From assembly GCF_014212125.1 (NCBI RefSeq), contig NZ_JACJVP010000053.1:1-34205 (forward strand): DNA of 34,205 bases, given 5' to 3'. The notes beneath the pieces are model-generated. The model did not search any database, was not told the origin of the DNA, and was given only the letters and a program-made list of their open reading frames with translations. The stretch is from Cohnella nanjingensis (lineage in GTDB: Bacteria > Bacillota > Bacilli > Paenibacillales > Paenibacillaceae). The translations under genes were made by a program, and so were the position numbers. This document shows positions 16,392-24,187 of the stretch, in pieces (the first letter of the stretch is position 1; every line of letters begins with the position of its first letter).

Positions 16392-17210
16392 TTACACCTG
16401 CAGCACCATGCCGTCATACGCGACGATAATGTCTTCCGGATCGAAGATCGCGGTCAGATCGGCGTGCAGCAGACCGATGTTGTGCGAGAAGTGTGTCGCG
16501 ACCATGCGTGCGCCCTCCTCCAGCATGCCGCCGTCCCGCATCCGGTTGCGGATGCCGAGGACGGCCTCGATGTTCAAGTGACCGCCGGTGAACGGCAGAT
16601 TGCCGTTGGTGCAATCGAGAATCACGAGATCGAGCCGGCGAGCCGACAGCCAGGTCCAAGTCTCCTCCGGCAGCAATCCCGTGTCGTGTCCGTAAAAGAG
16701 GGTTTTGCCGTCCTTCTCGATATGGAACAGCAGGCATGTCTCCTCCGGATCGTGGTTCGCCGGCAGCGCCGTGACGCGGGCCTCGCCCGTATCGATCGTC
16801 TCGAACGGCACGATCCGGCGGATCGCCACCCGATCGTCGCCCGGCCGCCCGATCGCTTCCCGGCACTTACGGACGACGCCGTCGTGTCCGTAGACCCGCA
16901 GCGGATGCTCGACGCCGTGCGCATAGCCCGGCAGCCGCATCTCCAGCTCCTCCGCCCGCAGATGGTCGGAGTGGGTGTGGGTGACGAACAGGTCGGTCAC
17001 CTTGCCCAGATCGAGTCCGTCGCGCAGCATGTGCAGCAGCGTATCCGGCGGCAGATCGATCTTGAGCGTCTCGTCGATGAGCGCCGAGCTCCGCGTGCGG
17101 ATATCGCGTCCTCCGCGCGACCGGGCCTCCGCGCAGTGCGCGCAGCGGCAGAACAAACCCGGGAAGCCTTCGGCCGCCGCCGTTCCGAGAAAATGCACCT
17201 TCAACGCCAT
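16392..17210 (-). CDS. MBL-fold metallo-hydrolase, PhnP-like
   Basis: A 272-residue metallo-beta-lactamase-fold hydrolase. The metal motif THTHSDH puts H78, H80, D82 and H83 at the active site; later ligands include the histidine in PANHDPEE and GHDTG. An N-terminal FCRCAHC cluster (C21, C23, C26), followed by RTRSSALI, recalls the PhnP cyclic-phosphate phosphodiesterases. ATG 17210 is preferred, with GGAGAGG eleven bases upstream; the frame also reaches a GTG at 17249 that abuts the ROK kinase stop. It is the last gene of the FAD oxidoreductase-ROK-MBL operon. PhnP itself acts in phosphonate breakdown, but no phn genes are here, so a phosphodiester or lactone substrate linked to sugar use is more likely. 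Confidence 0.88.
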   Translation of the reverse strand: MALKVHFLGTAAAEGFPGLFCRCAHCAEARSRGGRDIRTRSSALIDETLKIDLPPDTLLHMLRDGLDLGKVTDLFVTHTHSDHLRAEELEMRLPGYAHGVEHPLRVYGHDGVVRKCREAIGRPGDDRVAIRRIVPFETIDTGEARVTALPANHDPEETCLLFHIEKDGKTLFYGHDTGLLPEETWTWLSARRLDLVILDCTNGNLPFTGGHLNIEAVLGIRNRMRDGGMLEEGARMVATHFSHNIGLLHADLTAIFDPEDIIVAYDGMVLQV

Positions 17211-17249
17211 TCCCCCTTCGACCTCTCCGGCCGCAAAAGTCTCCCGCAC

Positions 17250-18212
17250 CTATTCATCGCCGTAATGCCAGATCTGCGCCGCCGCCCCGATCACCCCTGC
17301 GTCCGCGCCGACATAGGCCGGCAGCAAGACGCACGCGTCCCGCATGGCGGCCGAAGTCCGCGTCCGCACTTGCTCCTCCAGCGCCGCGAGGAACGGCTCC
17401 CCCGCCTCGGCGACGCCGCCGCCGATGATGACGGCTTCCGGATTGAAAGTATGAATGAAGCCCGCGATCGCGGCGCCGAGCGCGCGCAGCGCGCGGTCCA
17501 TCACCTGCGCCGCGAGCGGTTCGCCCGCCAGCCAGGCGCGAATGATCTCCCGCGACTCCGGACGCCAATCCGGGGCTTGCTCCCCCGCCGCGGAAGCAAG
17601 CGCCAGCGCCTCCCGGCCCAACCTGGCGATGCCGGAGCCCGAGGCGTAGAGCTCGACGCAGCCGTTGTTGCCGCAGCTGCAGCGCGGCCCTTCGAAGTCC
17701 ACCGACACGTGCCCGAGCTCGCCGGCGCCGCCGAACGCTCCGCGTACGAGCCGGCCATCCTCGACCATCGCCCCGCCGATCCCCGTGCCGAGCGCGAGGC
17801 AGACGAAGCTGTTGTAATTCCGGCCGGCACCGTACACCTTCTCCGCGATGGCGAACACGTTCACATCGTTGTCGATGCGCACGCTTAGGCCAAACCACTC
17901 CTCGACGTGCCGCTTGACCGGCATCCCCGCCCAGCCGGGCAGCAGATCGCTGGCATAGACGACCGCCCCCGTCCGGCAATCGATCTGGCCCGCGCTGCCG
18001 ATGCCGATGCCGGCCGGCGCTCCCGAGGCCTCCATCGCCTCCCGCGTATGTTCGATTCCCGCCAATACCTTCGCCATAATCTGCTCCGGTCCCCGCTGCG
18101 CCTCGGTCGGCGCCTGATGCCGGTGCAGGATCGTTCCGTCTTTCGCGATCGCCGCGAATTGAATCTTCGTACCGCCAATGTCAACGCCGATTGCATATCC
18201 CGTTGCGGCCAT
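17250..18212 (-). CDS. ROK family sugar kinase
   Basis: A 320-residue kinase of the ROK (repressor/ORF/kinase) family without the N-terminal DNA-binding domain of repressor members. The phosphate-binding motif is DIGGTK (residues 11-16) and the likely catalytic base is D116 in IDNDVN. The zinc site is GHVSVDF-GPRCSCGNNGC with H168, C178, C180 and C185. The sugar is phosphorylated with ATP in the cytoplasm, by analogy with glucokinase and fructokinase members. ATG 18212 has GGGAGG upstream. A much longer open frame continues to 19505, but it is antisense-like readthrough across the FAD gene. It follows the FAD oxidoreductase gene by 14 bp. Confidence 0.94.
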   Translation of the reverse strand: MAATGYAIGVDIGGTKIQFAAIAKDGTILHRHQAPTEAQRGPEQIMAKVLAGIEHTREAMEASGAPAGIGIGSAGQIDCRTGAVVYASDLLPGWAGMPVKRHVEEWFGLSVRIDNDVNVFAIAEKVYGAGRNYNSFVCLALGTGIGGAMVEDGRLVRGAFGGAGELGHVSVDFEGPRCSCGNNGCVELYASGSGIARLGREALALASAAGEQAPDWRPESREIIRAWLAGEPLAAQVMDRALRALGAAIAGFIHTFNPEAVIIGGGVAEAGEPFLAALEEQVRTRTSAAMRDACVLLPAYVGADAGVIGAAAQIWHYGDE

Positions 18213-18226
18213 TCCGGCTTCCTCCC

Positions 18227-19795
18227 TTATAGCTGCAGATCGTCCGGCCAGTGGGTCTCGATGCCTTGCTGCGCGAGCAATGCCAGATAGGCCTGCAGAT
18301 GGGCGGGATCGTCCCGCACCGCGCGCGGGATCACGCCGTTCGCCACGGCGTAGGCGGCGAGATAGCCCGCCGACTCCCCGATGTTCCACTCCGTCGGATG
18401 GAGGCGGTAGCACCCGTTCGCAATCTGGGTCGTGCCGATGTTCTTGCAGGCCGGCAGCAGGTTCCGAATTCGCACGGGTAAGAGCGCGCCGAGCGGAATC
18501 TCGTACGGGTACGAAGGGATGTAGCACATCCGGTTCGTCCGCGTGGTCGGATGCAGATCGAGATGATAGCTTCCGATGCCTACGCTGTCCTCGTATCGCC
18601 GAATCCCGCGTTCCCCCCGAAGCTCCCGGCTGACGTCGTTCTCCGTCACCGTCTGCAGCGCCTTGATCCGCCGGGACTCGCGAATATAGGGCGCCTTCGC
18701 CAGGCCGTCGTCCGTGCCGAGCACGTCCGGACGGAGCCGTAAGCCCGGGTAGCCGCGTCCGCCGTCCGGCCTCGGCGCCTCCGTCTGCAGCCAGTACACG
18801 AGCGACAGGCTGAGCTGCCGCGCGCCCTCCAAATGGCGGGCCCGCTCCTCGGCCGGCACGCCGTAGATCGGTCCCAGGAAGTAATCGTTCTGGCTCCAAT
18901 TCACGAGGGTGACGTCGCTGCCGTAGAGCCCCCCTTCGAACTGCGACGCGTCCGCGATGCGCCGGTAGGTCCACAGCGCCAACGACGACGCGCCGTCGGG
19001 GAAGAGAACCGCCTCCCGCTCCCCGTTCGTGTTCACGTCGGGGATGATCCAGCTGAGCAGCGGCGACCGGGAAAACCCGGGGACGAACGCGCGCCAGTCC
19101 TCGTACTGGGCGGGCTTGTCGATCGTATAGTCGCCCCCTTCCCGGTAATCGAGCGCGAATACGTGCGTGATGGACTGCATGTCGAGCGGGTCCGCCTCCT
19201 CCGGCGCGTGCGGTTCTCCCGTCTCGCCGCGGGCTTCGGCCCCCGTCACGTGCTCCGCGCCTGCGAGCGGCAGCAGATCGCCGCACTCGGTCGCATCCAG
19301 GAAGCAGCTGCCCAGCAGTTCGATCGTCTTGCCGGTCGCGGCGTGGTGCACCGCTACCGAATGAATCGTATCCTCGTTCACCGAGGCCCCGACCGGGCGG
19401 CAGCCGTACAATACGGTGATCCGGCCGCTGGCGACGTAGGGCGCGAGCATATCCTCCAGCACGTGGAGCGCGACCCGCGGCTCGTGGCACAGGCGGCTGA
19501 CCCATCCGTTCCCGGGATTGAGCTCCGCGTTCCCGCGGGCCTCCTCCGTCAGAGGGTAGTTGTCTCTATAGTAGCGGCGGACGCGCTCGCGGAACTCCCT
19601 ATAGGTCCGCGTGCATCCGAAGCGTTCGATCCACGGATGCTCGTCGGGGGGCACCGCTTGGGCCGTCAACTGTCCGCCCAGCCAATCCGTCTCTTCCGTC
19701 AACAGGACGCTGCGGCCCGCCTTGGCTGCCGCGAGCGCGGCCATGCAGCCTCCCAAACCGCCGCCCAGCACGATAATGTCAGCCGTCGCTTTCAT
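18227..19795 (-). CDS. FAD-dependent oxidoreductase (FAD_oxidored type)
   Basis: A 522-residue flavoprotein. The N-terminal dinucleotide-binding motif is GGGLGG (residues 11-16) in IIVLGGGLGGCMAALAAAKAG, followed by TDWLGGQLTAQ, characteristic of the FAD_oxidored family often found in carbohydrate loci. LDATECGDLLPLAGA is the second family block. The C-terminus has LLPACKNIGTT and the HPTEWNIGESAGYLA block that closes the FAD site. ATG 19795 is chosen for the GGAGAGGGG site upstream; the frame is open 11 codons more. It begins a three-gene operon with the ROK kinase and MBL hydrolase, just downstream of an RpiR regulator gene. Substrate unknown; oxidation of a sugar or its acid is a guess from context. 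Confidence 0.9.
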   Translation of the reverse strand: MKATADIIVLGGGLGGCMAALAAAKAGRSVLLTEETDWLGGQLTAQAVPPDEHPWIERFGCTRTYREFRERVRRYYRDNYPLTEEARGNAELNPGNGWVSRLCHEPRVALHVLEDMLAPYVASGRITVLYGCRPVGASVNEDTIHSVAVHHAATGKTIELLGSCFLDATECGDLLPLAGAEHVTGAEARGETGEPHAPEEADPLDMQSITHVFALDYREGGDYTIDKPAQYEDWRAFVPGFSRSPLLSWIIPDVNTNGEREAVLFPDGASSLALWTYRRIADASQFEGGLYGSDVTLVNWSQNDYFLGPIYGVPAEERARHLEGARQLSLSLVYWLQTEAPRPDGGRGYPGLRLRPDVLGTDDGLAKAPYIRESRRIKALQTVTENDVSRELRGERGIRRYEDSVGIGSYHLDLHPTTRTNRMCYIPSYPYEIPLGALLPVRIRNLLPACKNIGTTQIANGCYRLHPTEWNIGESAGYLAAYAVANGVIPRAVRDDPAHLQAYLALLAQQGIETHWPDDLQL

Positions 19796-19851
19796 TCGTA
19801 TCCCCTCTCCGAATGCCCTCGCTTTCATTTCGCCTTTATACTAGCACAGGT

Positions 19852-19861
19852 TGAATATTCA
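19852..19861. promoter_or_regulatory. Palindrome in the FAD operon promoter region
   Basis: TGAATATTCA is a perfect 10-bp palindrome. About 10 bp downstream on the minus strand is TGCTAGTAT, a fair extended -10 box. The position suits an operator for the neighbouring RpiR regulator, but no RpiR consensus was available to test this. Confidence 0.3.
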
Positions 19862-19936
19862 CTCCACTATTTTATTTGTTTTAGAAGAATTATTCCGAAA
19901 CAAAGCCGCCTTTCTCCCCTTGTACGGTAAACCGCA

Positions 19937-19961
19937 CAAAAAAACGGCCCTCCCGGGCCGT
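19937..19961 (-). terminator. Intrinsic terminator after the RpiR gene
   Basis: On the minus strand, ACGGCCC and GGGCCGT form a 7-bp GC-rich stem with a four-base loop, followed by seven or more T residues. It begins 11 bp past the RpiR stop codon. It separates the regulator from the FAD-ROK-MBL operon. Confidence 0.9.
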
Positions 19962-19971
19962 CTGCCAATTT

Positions 19972-20841
19972 CTAATAAAGCTTGTCCGCGACCGAACGCG
20001 CCGTCTTCTCCAACGCTTCGTCGGAGGCCTCCCGCTTCATCGAGAGCAGCGTCGTCAGGATGTTGAGCAGGTGAATCTGCGAGAACTTGGTCGACAAAGC
20101 CCCGCCTTCCGTAGGCATCTCGCGCGATGGCACGAGCAGCACGGTATCCGCGTAGGCGGCGATCGGCGACCGGAGATGGCTGGTGAGACAGATGACGACG
20201 GCGCCGTTCTTCTTCGCTTCCTTCACCGCGTCGACCAGGTCCCGGGTGCTGCCGGACGTCGAGATGCCGAAGACGAGATCGCCCTTCTTCACGAGCGCGG
20301 CGGACATCGCGATGATATGCGAATCCCGGTGCGCTTCGACGTTGATGCCGATTCGCATCAGCCGGTAGTGCAGATCGAGCGCGGTGATCCCCGAGGAGCC
20401 GACGCCGTAGACGAAGACGCGGTTCGCGGCAAGCATCTTGTCCACCGCCTGCTTCAGGTGGTCGACGTTCACCAGGTCCAGCGTATTCTTCAGCAGAATC
20501 TCGTGCTTCATCGTCACCTTGCGCGCGATCGTCATCACGTCGTCATCCTCGCCGATCTCCATGTTGGAGACGGACGGCGGCCGATCGACCAGATCCTGCG
20601 CGACCGAGAGCTTGAACTCATGGAATCCCCGGAAGCCGAGCTTGCGGCAGAACCGGATGACCGACGTCTCGCCGACGCCCGCAATCTCCGACAGATCCGT
20701 GACCGTGGCGAGCACGGCTTCCTCCGGATTGCTCTTCACGACGTCCGCGACTTTCTTCTCCGCCTTGGTGAGCGAGGAATAGATGCTTGATATCATCAGA
20801 AGGGTATTGGATTGATGCAGCTTCGGACCTACTCTGGACAT
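19972..20841 (-). CDS. RpiR family transcriptional regulator
   Basis: A 289-residue MurR/RpiR regulator. An N-terminal helix-turn-helix (SLTKAEKKVADVV, then TVTDLSEIAGVGETSVIRFCRKLGF) is followed by a SIS sugar-phosphate-binding domain with RVFVYGVGSSG and GISTSGSTRDLV. ATG 20841 is chosen because the predicted promoter lies inside the longer open frame that reaches 20934, so the longer protein could not be made from that transcript. It is upstream of, and codirectional with, the FAD-ROK-MBL operon and is its likely regulator, responding to a phosphorylated sugar. Confidence 0.93.
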   Translation of the reverse strand: MSRVGPKLHQSNTLLMISSIYSSLTKAEKKVADVVKSNPEEAVLATVTDLSEIAGVGETSVIRFCRKLGFRGFHEFKLSVAQDLVDRPPSVSNMEIGEDDDVMTIARKVTMKHEILLKNTLDLVNVDHLKQAVDKMLAANRVFVYGVGSSGITALDLHYRLMRIGINVEAHRDSHIIAMSAALVKKGDLVFGISTSGSTRDLVDAVKEAKKNGAVVICLTSHLRSPIAAYADTVLLVPSREMPTEGGALSTKFSQIHLLNILTTLLSMKREASDEALEKTARSVADKLY

Positions 20842-20877
20842 GCGGATCACTCGTTTCTTCTCATCTTTTCTAGTTAC

Positions 20878-20906
20878 AGAATAGATGATAAGGGGCGGGT
20901 TGACAA
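20878..20906 (-). promoter_or_regulatory. Predicted sigma-A promoter for the RpiR gene
   Basis: On the minus strand, TTGTCA (20901-20906) and TATTCT (20878-20883) are spaced by exactly 17 bp. The expected start site leaves a leader of about 30 nt before ATG 20841. The rest of the gap to 21110 holds no other recognised element. Confidence 0.6.
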
Positions 20907-21110
20907 GCTTAACCAGGCAGCAAGGTTTCTCCATCGCGCGAAATATGGAGGAAGACTCCGCCTACCGTTCTTCCAGAATCTGTCTATATGCTGCAGGAAC
21001 GCACGCCGCCGCAGCGCCGCTGACGCTTGTAAGCCGCCGCACGGCGGGTTATGCTGGAGCCATGACGATAGCGAGCGATGCGCAGGATGAAGCTGAAGGA
21101 GCGTGCGATC

Positions 21111-21962
21111 ATGGCGTACCGGACATTCGAGTGGCAATGCAAGGACGGCACCATCATGCAAGGCGGAGAATGGCGTTCGGACGCCCGCGGCGCACCCGGC
21201 GCCGTCATCGGACTCGTACATGGCATGGGAGAGCATATCGGCCGCTATGGCCATGTAGCGGAGATGCTCACGGCCGAAGGCTACGCCGTGCTCGGCTTCG
21301 ACCAGCGCGGACACGGCCGGACGGCGGGCAAGCGCGGCCATACGCCTTCGTTCGACGCGCTGCTGGAAGGCATCGACCGGATGCTGGACGAAGCCCGGCG
21401 GCTGTACCCGGGCGTCCCCGTCTTCCTCTACGCGCACAGCATGGGCGGCAACGTGGCGCTGAACTACCTGCTTCGGCGGCAGCCCGAGCTCGCGGGCGCC
21501 ATCGTCACCGGACCTTGGCTGAAGCTGGCGTTTTCTCCGCCGCAGCTCCAGGTCGTGATCGGCCGCGTCATCGAGCGCGTCTATCCGAAGTACACGAACC
21601 ACCGTCCCATGAACGTCGACCATCTGACGACCGATCCTGAGATGGCCAAGAGGTACCGGGCGGATCCGCTAGGGCACGGACACATTACGGCCGCGTTCTT
21701 CTTCGGCATCCAGCGCGCGGGCCTGTGGGCGCTGCGGCATGCCGGCGAGCTGCGGGTGCCGACCCTGCTCATGCACGGCGGCCACGACCGCGTCACGTCC
21801 ATCCTCGCGAGCCGCCAATTCGCCGAAGCTGCGGGATCCCTCTGCGAATTCAAGGAATGGCCCGGCTTCAACCATGAGCTGCACAACGAGCTGCTGCGGG
21901 AGGACGTATTCGCCGATGTGCGCGATTGGCTGCGGATGCGGCTGGCAGCTGTCCCTCGGTGA
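21111..21962 (+). CDS. Alpha/beta hydrolase, monoacylglycerol-lipase-like
   Basis: A 283-residue serine hydrolase of the lysophospholipase/monoglyceride lipase group. The oxyanion region is LVHGMGEH (residues 35-42), the nucleophile is S110 in YAHSMGGN, the acid is D226 in GGHDRVT, and the histidine is H255 in GFNHELHNE. GFDQRGHGR is the family block after strand 4. No signal peptide is visible, so it is likely cytoplasmic. ATG 21111 has AAGGAG nine bases upstream. It stands alone between divergent RpiR and convergent small-membrane-protein genes. It probably cleaves short acylglycerols or related esters. Confidence 0.92.
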   Translation: MAYRTFEWQCKDGTIMQGGEWRSDARGAPGAVIGLVHGMGEHIGRYGHVAEMLTAEGYAVLGFDQRGHGRTAGKRGHTPSFDALLEGIDRMLDEARRLYPGVPVFLYAHSMGGNVALNYLLRRQPELAGAIVTGPWLKLAFSPPQLQVVIGRVIERVYPKYTNHRPMNVDHLTTDPEMAKRYRADPLGHGHITAAFFFGIQRAGLWALRHAGELRVPTLLMHGGHDRVTSILASRQFAEAAGSLCEFKEWPGFNHELHNELLREDVFADVRDWLRMRLAAVPR

Positions 21963-21983
21963 CTCGCGTCCGCTTCGCGCTAC

Positions 21984-22217
21984 CTATCTCAACCGGTCTT
22001 TTTTCACGGAAAAACCGAACAGCACGATGGCCGAGACCACGATCATCACGAAAGGCCACTTGGCCACGGCTGCGCCTTGATCTTCGCCGACATGCGTCAT
22101 GCAAGCCCCTGCCTCCAGCACGCCTAAGACAGCGATCAGGACCAGCCCGATGCGCAGCCGCCCGGCCCTCCTGCTCGTCACCCGACGCGCCTCGCCTGCC
22201 TTATTCCCGGATTCCAT
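21984..22217 (-). CDS. Small two-span membrane protein of unknown function
   Basis: About 77 residues with two hydrophobic segments (LRIGLVLIAVLGVLEAGA and WPFVMIVVSAIVLFGFSV) and a basic tail VKKDRLR. I do not recognise the family. The start is uncertain. ATG 22217 has only a weak GGTGGG site. The excellent AGGAGG at 22294-22299 is spaced for an ATG at 22287 in another frame, which opens a 28-codon tryptophan-rich ORF that ends within the start of this gene. The same frame could also begin at TTG 22292. A Fur-like box lies just upstream of the AGGAGG. It is convergent with the hydrolase gene, with a 21-bp gap. Confidence 0.55.
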   Translation of the reverse strand: MESGNKAGEARRVTSRRAGRLRIGLVLIAVLGVLEAGACMTHVGEDQGAAVAKWPFVMIVVSAIVLFGFSVKKDRLR

Positions 22218-22287
22218 GTCGTTCCCACCATCTCGCGAGGGGCGCGAGCGCCCACCAAGCCACGTCAGGAGAGCGAACAACTTGCAT
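22201..22287 (-). CDS. Possible 28-residue Trp-rich leader peptide
   Basis: ATG 22287 has AGGAGG at seven-base spacing, the best ribosome binding site in this gap. It encodes MQVVRSPDVAWWALAPLARW and then WERHGIRE before a stop at 22201-22203. It contains two Trp-Trp pairs. It overlaps the first codons of the small membrane protein in another frame, which allows translational coupling. A frameshift separating a good start from the membrane gene is an alternative reading. Confidence 0.3.
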   Translation of the reverse strand: MQVVRSPDVAWWALAPLARWWERHGIRE

Positions 22288-22306
22288 ACCAAGACCTCCT
22301 ATACAT

Positions 22307-22321
22307 AGACAATGATTATTG
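22307..22321 (-). promoter_or_regulatory. Fur-family box upstream of the small membrane protein
   Basis: AGACAATGATTATTG follows the 7-1-7 pattern TGATAATNATTATCA of Bacillus Fur, with about four departures. It also contains the symmetric CAATGATTATTG core. It lies seven bases upstream of the AGGAGG site, a normal operator position. Zur or PerR boxes are similar, so the metal is uncertain. Confidence 0.45.
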
Positions 22322-22423
22322 AAAAATCAAATATGAAGCCGCAAAAGCCTCTGCGACTTTCTTCATCTAGCGAACGGCGGATGATCTCATCGCGTGGACA
22401 GAGGCTTCTTCTCCTTCCGTTAT

Positions 22424-22441
22424 TTATTTATTAATAAATAA
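22424..22441. promoter_or_regulatory. AT-only 18-bp perfect palindrome
   Basis: TTATTTATT and AATAAATAA abut with no spacer. It lies 126 bp before the secreted-protein gene and about 100 bp upstream of the Fur-like box in the divergent gap. The same gap has 9-bp arms AAGCCTCTG (22345-22353) and CAGAGGCTT (22399-22407) 45 bases apart. Either could be a binding site; neither has been tied to a known regulator. Confidence 0.35.
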
Positions 22442-22567
22442 TAATGTGAAGGCAAGAAACTGTCAATGTCCATGCCAATACCAATGGCCCCCTGCCGTTT
22501 AGCTTGTCCGTCATTTGGCTAAAAAAGGTATGCGCTTCTGCCGGAAGCCGACAAAGGGGGATTTATC

Positions 22568-23104
22568 ATGCGCAAATATCTGATCTTGATCGCACTCGTA
22601 TGCCTCGCCGTCATCCCGATCGGAGCCGCAGCCGTCACGGACAAGCAGCCCCACGCGGCGGCGGAGACCGCCAAGACGGAGACAGCTGCGGACGACCTCC
22701 CCTCTTCGCCTGCCTATATCGCCAAAATCTTCACGATGGGCGGCACGACCTACGTGAAGCTCGACTATATTCAATGGTACCAAGGGTCCGAAGCGGACCG
22801 GGTCTTCCGCGAGCGGGAGCAGGACCCCGAGATGACGGAAGCGCCCGACGGCTACTATATCGTGAACGACGACCCTACCCTTCACACGTACGCGGTAGTC
22901 GACGACGCCGAAGTGTTCATGCAGATCTACAACCGTTCGGGCAGCTGGGACGACGCCGATATACAAGCGGACGAGCGGATCACCCTGCGCAAATTCCGTT
23001 CCCTTTTCACGAAGGATAATGAAGAGATCATGTCGTCCTTCCCCTATCGCGTGACGATCGCGAACGGCAAAGTCGTCAAGATCGTGCAGCAATTTATTCC
23101 TTAA
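22568..23104 (+). CDS. Secreted protein of unknown function
   Basis: A 178-residue protein with signal peptide RKYLILIALVCLAVIPIGAA and probable cleavage after the AAA near residue 22. The mature part starts with an Ala/Thr/Lys linker, then a compact domain with KLDYIQWYQG, DGYYIVNDDPTLHTYAV and PYRVTIANGKVVKIVQQFIP. The DYIQW and YYI-ND-P blocks recall uncharacterised secreted proteins of Bacillus and Paenibacillus, but I cannot name a domain. GGGGG lies before ATG 22568. Its stop overlaps the stop of the convergent LD-carboxypeptidase gene by four bases, and no terminator is visible between them. Confidence 0.8.
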   Translation: MRKYLILIALVCLAVIPIGAAAVTDKQPHAAAETAKTETAADDLPSSPAYIAKIFTMGGTTYVKLDYIQWYQGSEADRVFREREQDPEMTEAPDGYYIVNDDPTLHTYAVVDDAEVFMQIYNRSGSWDDADIQADERITLRKFRSLFTKDNEEIMSSFPYRVTIANGKVVKIVQQFIP

Positions 23105-24030
23105 ACGCTGTAATGGACGGCCGGCTCCAACAGCGTCAGCGTGCCTTCGTCCGTATTCATATCGACGTACGCGCCGATAGGGATCGCGGCCTTGTAGCGC
23201 CCGTGGCCGGATGCCAGTCCGGCGAGGAGCGGCTTCCCTAACGGAACCAAGAAGTCGGCGATGAGATCTTCGTAGGACTTGCCGTAGGCGTCCGGACAGT
23301 TGGTGCATTCGCCCATGACGATGCCGGCGCACGCGTCCAGCTTCCCGGCCAGCTTCAATTGCTCTATATAGCGGTAGACGGTGTTGACGGGTTCGTGCGT
23401 CTCCTCGAGCATCAGAATCCGATTCCTCGTATCGACTTCGAAAGGCGTGCCTAGAGAGCCGACGAGCGATGTCAGATTGCCTCCGACCACGGGTCCCGCC
23501 GCCCGTCCCGGTACGCGGACCGAGAGCGGCATGCCGGGCGGATTCGCGATCGGACGCGGAACGACGAGCGAAGAGGTCGCCGTGAAAAATTGCTCGAAGT
23601 TGTAAGCCGGCGTATCCGGCTTGAAGTCGATCAGCAGCAGGCTGTGCAGCGTGATCAGGTTCGACAGCTGCGCCAGCGCATTGAGCAGCACGGTGATATC
23701 GCTGTAGCCCGTCAAGATCTTGGGATGATAGCGGATAAAATCGTAATCCAGGTAGGGCAGGATGCCTTCCACGCCGACGCCTCCGCGAACCGGCAGGATA
23801 AGCCTGACGTCGTCGTTCGCGAACATGCCCATCAGATCTTCGGCGCGATCCCGGTCGCTGCCGGCCAGATATCCGTCGATGTCATACACATGCCGCCCCA
23901 GGACGACTTGAAGTCCCATGCACTGGAGGTAGGCCAATCTGGCATTGATCGTATCGGCTTCGAGCGGGCTGCCTAGCGTGACGATGCCGACCGTATCCCC
24001 TCTGACTAGCGCGCGCGGCTTAATGGCCAT
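23101..24030 (-). CDS. S66 family LD-carboxypeptidase (muramoyltetrapeptide carboxypeptidase-like)
   Basis: A 309-residue serine peptidase. The nucleophile is S110 in LTGYSDIT. The charge-relay residues are E209 in LMLEETHEPV and H276 in ASGHGRYKAAIPIG. VRGGVG (residues 81-86) matches the family glycine loop. Relatives cut the L-D bond of murein tetrapeptides in the cytoplasm during cell-wall recycling, or give resistance to microcin C-like peptides (MccF group). ATG 24030 is chosen for the GGAGG upstream and because the family N-terminus starts there; the frame is open another 46 codons. It is divergent from the Rieske oxidoreductase gene. Confidence 0.92.
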   Translation of the reverse strand: MAIKPRALVRGDTVGIVTLGSPLEADTINARLAYLQCMGLQVVLGRHVYDIDGYLAGSDRDRAEDLMGMFANDDVRLILPVRGGVGVEGILPYLDYDFIRYHPKILTGYSDITVLLNALAQLSNLITLHSLLLIDFKPDTPAYNFEQFFTATSSLVVPRPIANPPGMPLSVRVPGRAAGPVVGGNLTSLVGSLGTPFEVDTRNRILMLEETHEPVNTVYRYIEQLKLAGKLDACAGIVMGECTNCPDAYGKSYEDLIADFLVPLGKPLLAGLASGHGRYKAAIPIGAYVDMNTDEGTLTLLEPAVHYSV

Positions 24031-24187
24031 CGGGCACCGCCTCCGTCCTTCCGGAATAACTGCTACTACTGAGGTTATGCCGGTCGGTCGGGCGCTAGCA
24101 TCTTCTCGGTACGGCCGGCGGTGCCTCGTATGTTTTGGCCGGTACATAGAAAAGATGATGAGGAACAAAGCACGATGAGGAGGCAGA

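Noticed and set aside
16328..16429. A 33-codon plus-strand ORF starting MGEFDFENFEQW
   Set aside because: Protein-like N-terminus, but no Shine-Dalgarno site, and it runs into the 3' end of the metallo-hydrolase gene on the other strand.
16338..17888. A 516-codon plus-strand open frame
   Set aside because: Antisense to the metallo-hydrolase and ROK kinase genes, with Arg/His-rich composition typical of shadows in GC-rich DNA.
17250..19505. A 751-codon open frame covering the ROK kinase and most of the FAD gene region
   Set aside because: Only the last 320 codons are ROK kinase. The rest is Arg/Gly/Pro-rich readthrough in a wrong frame of the FAD oxidoreductase gene; the true start is ATG 18212 with its own ribosome binding site.
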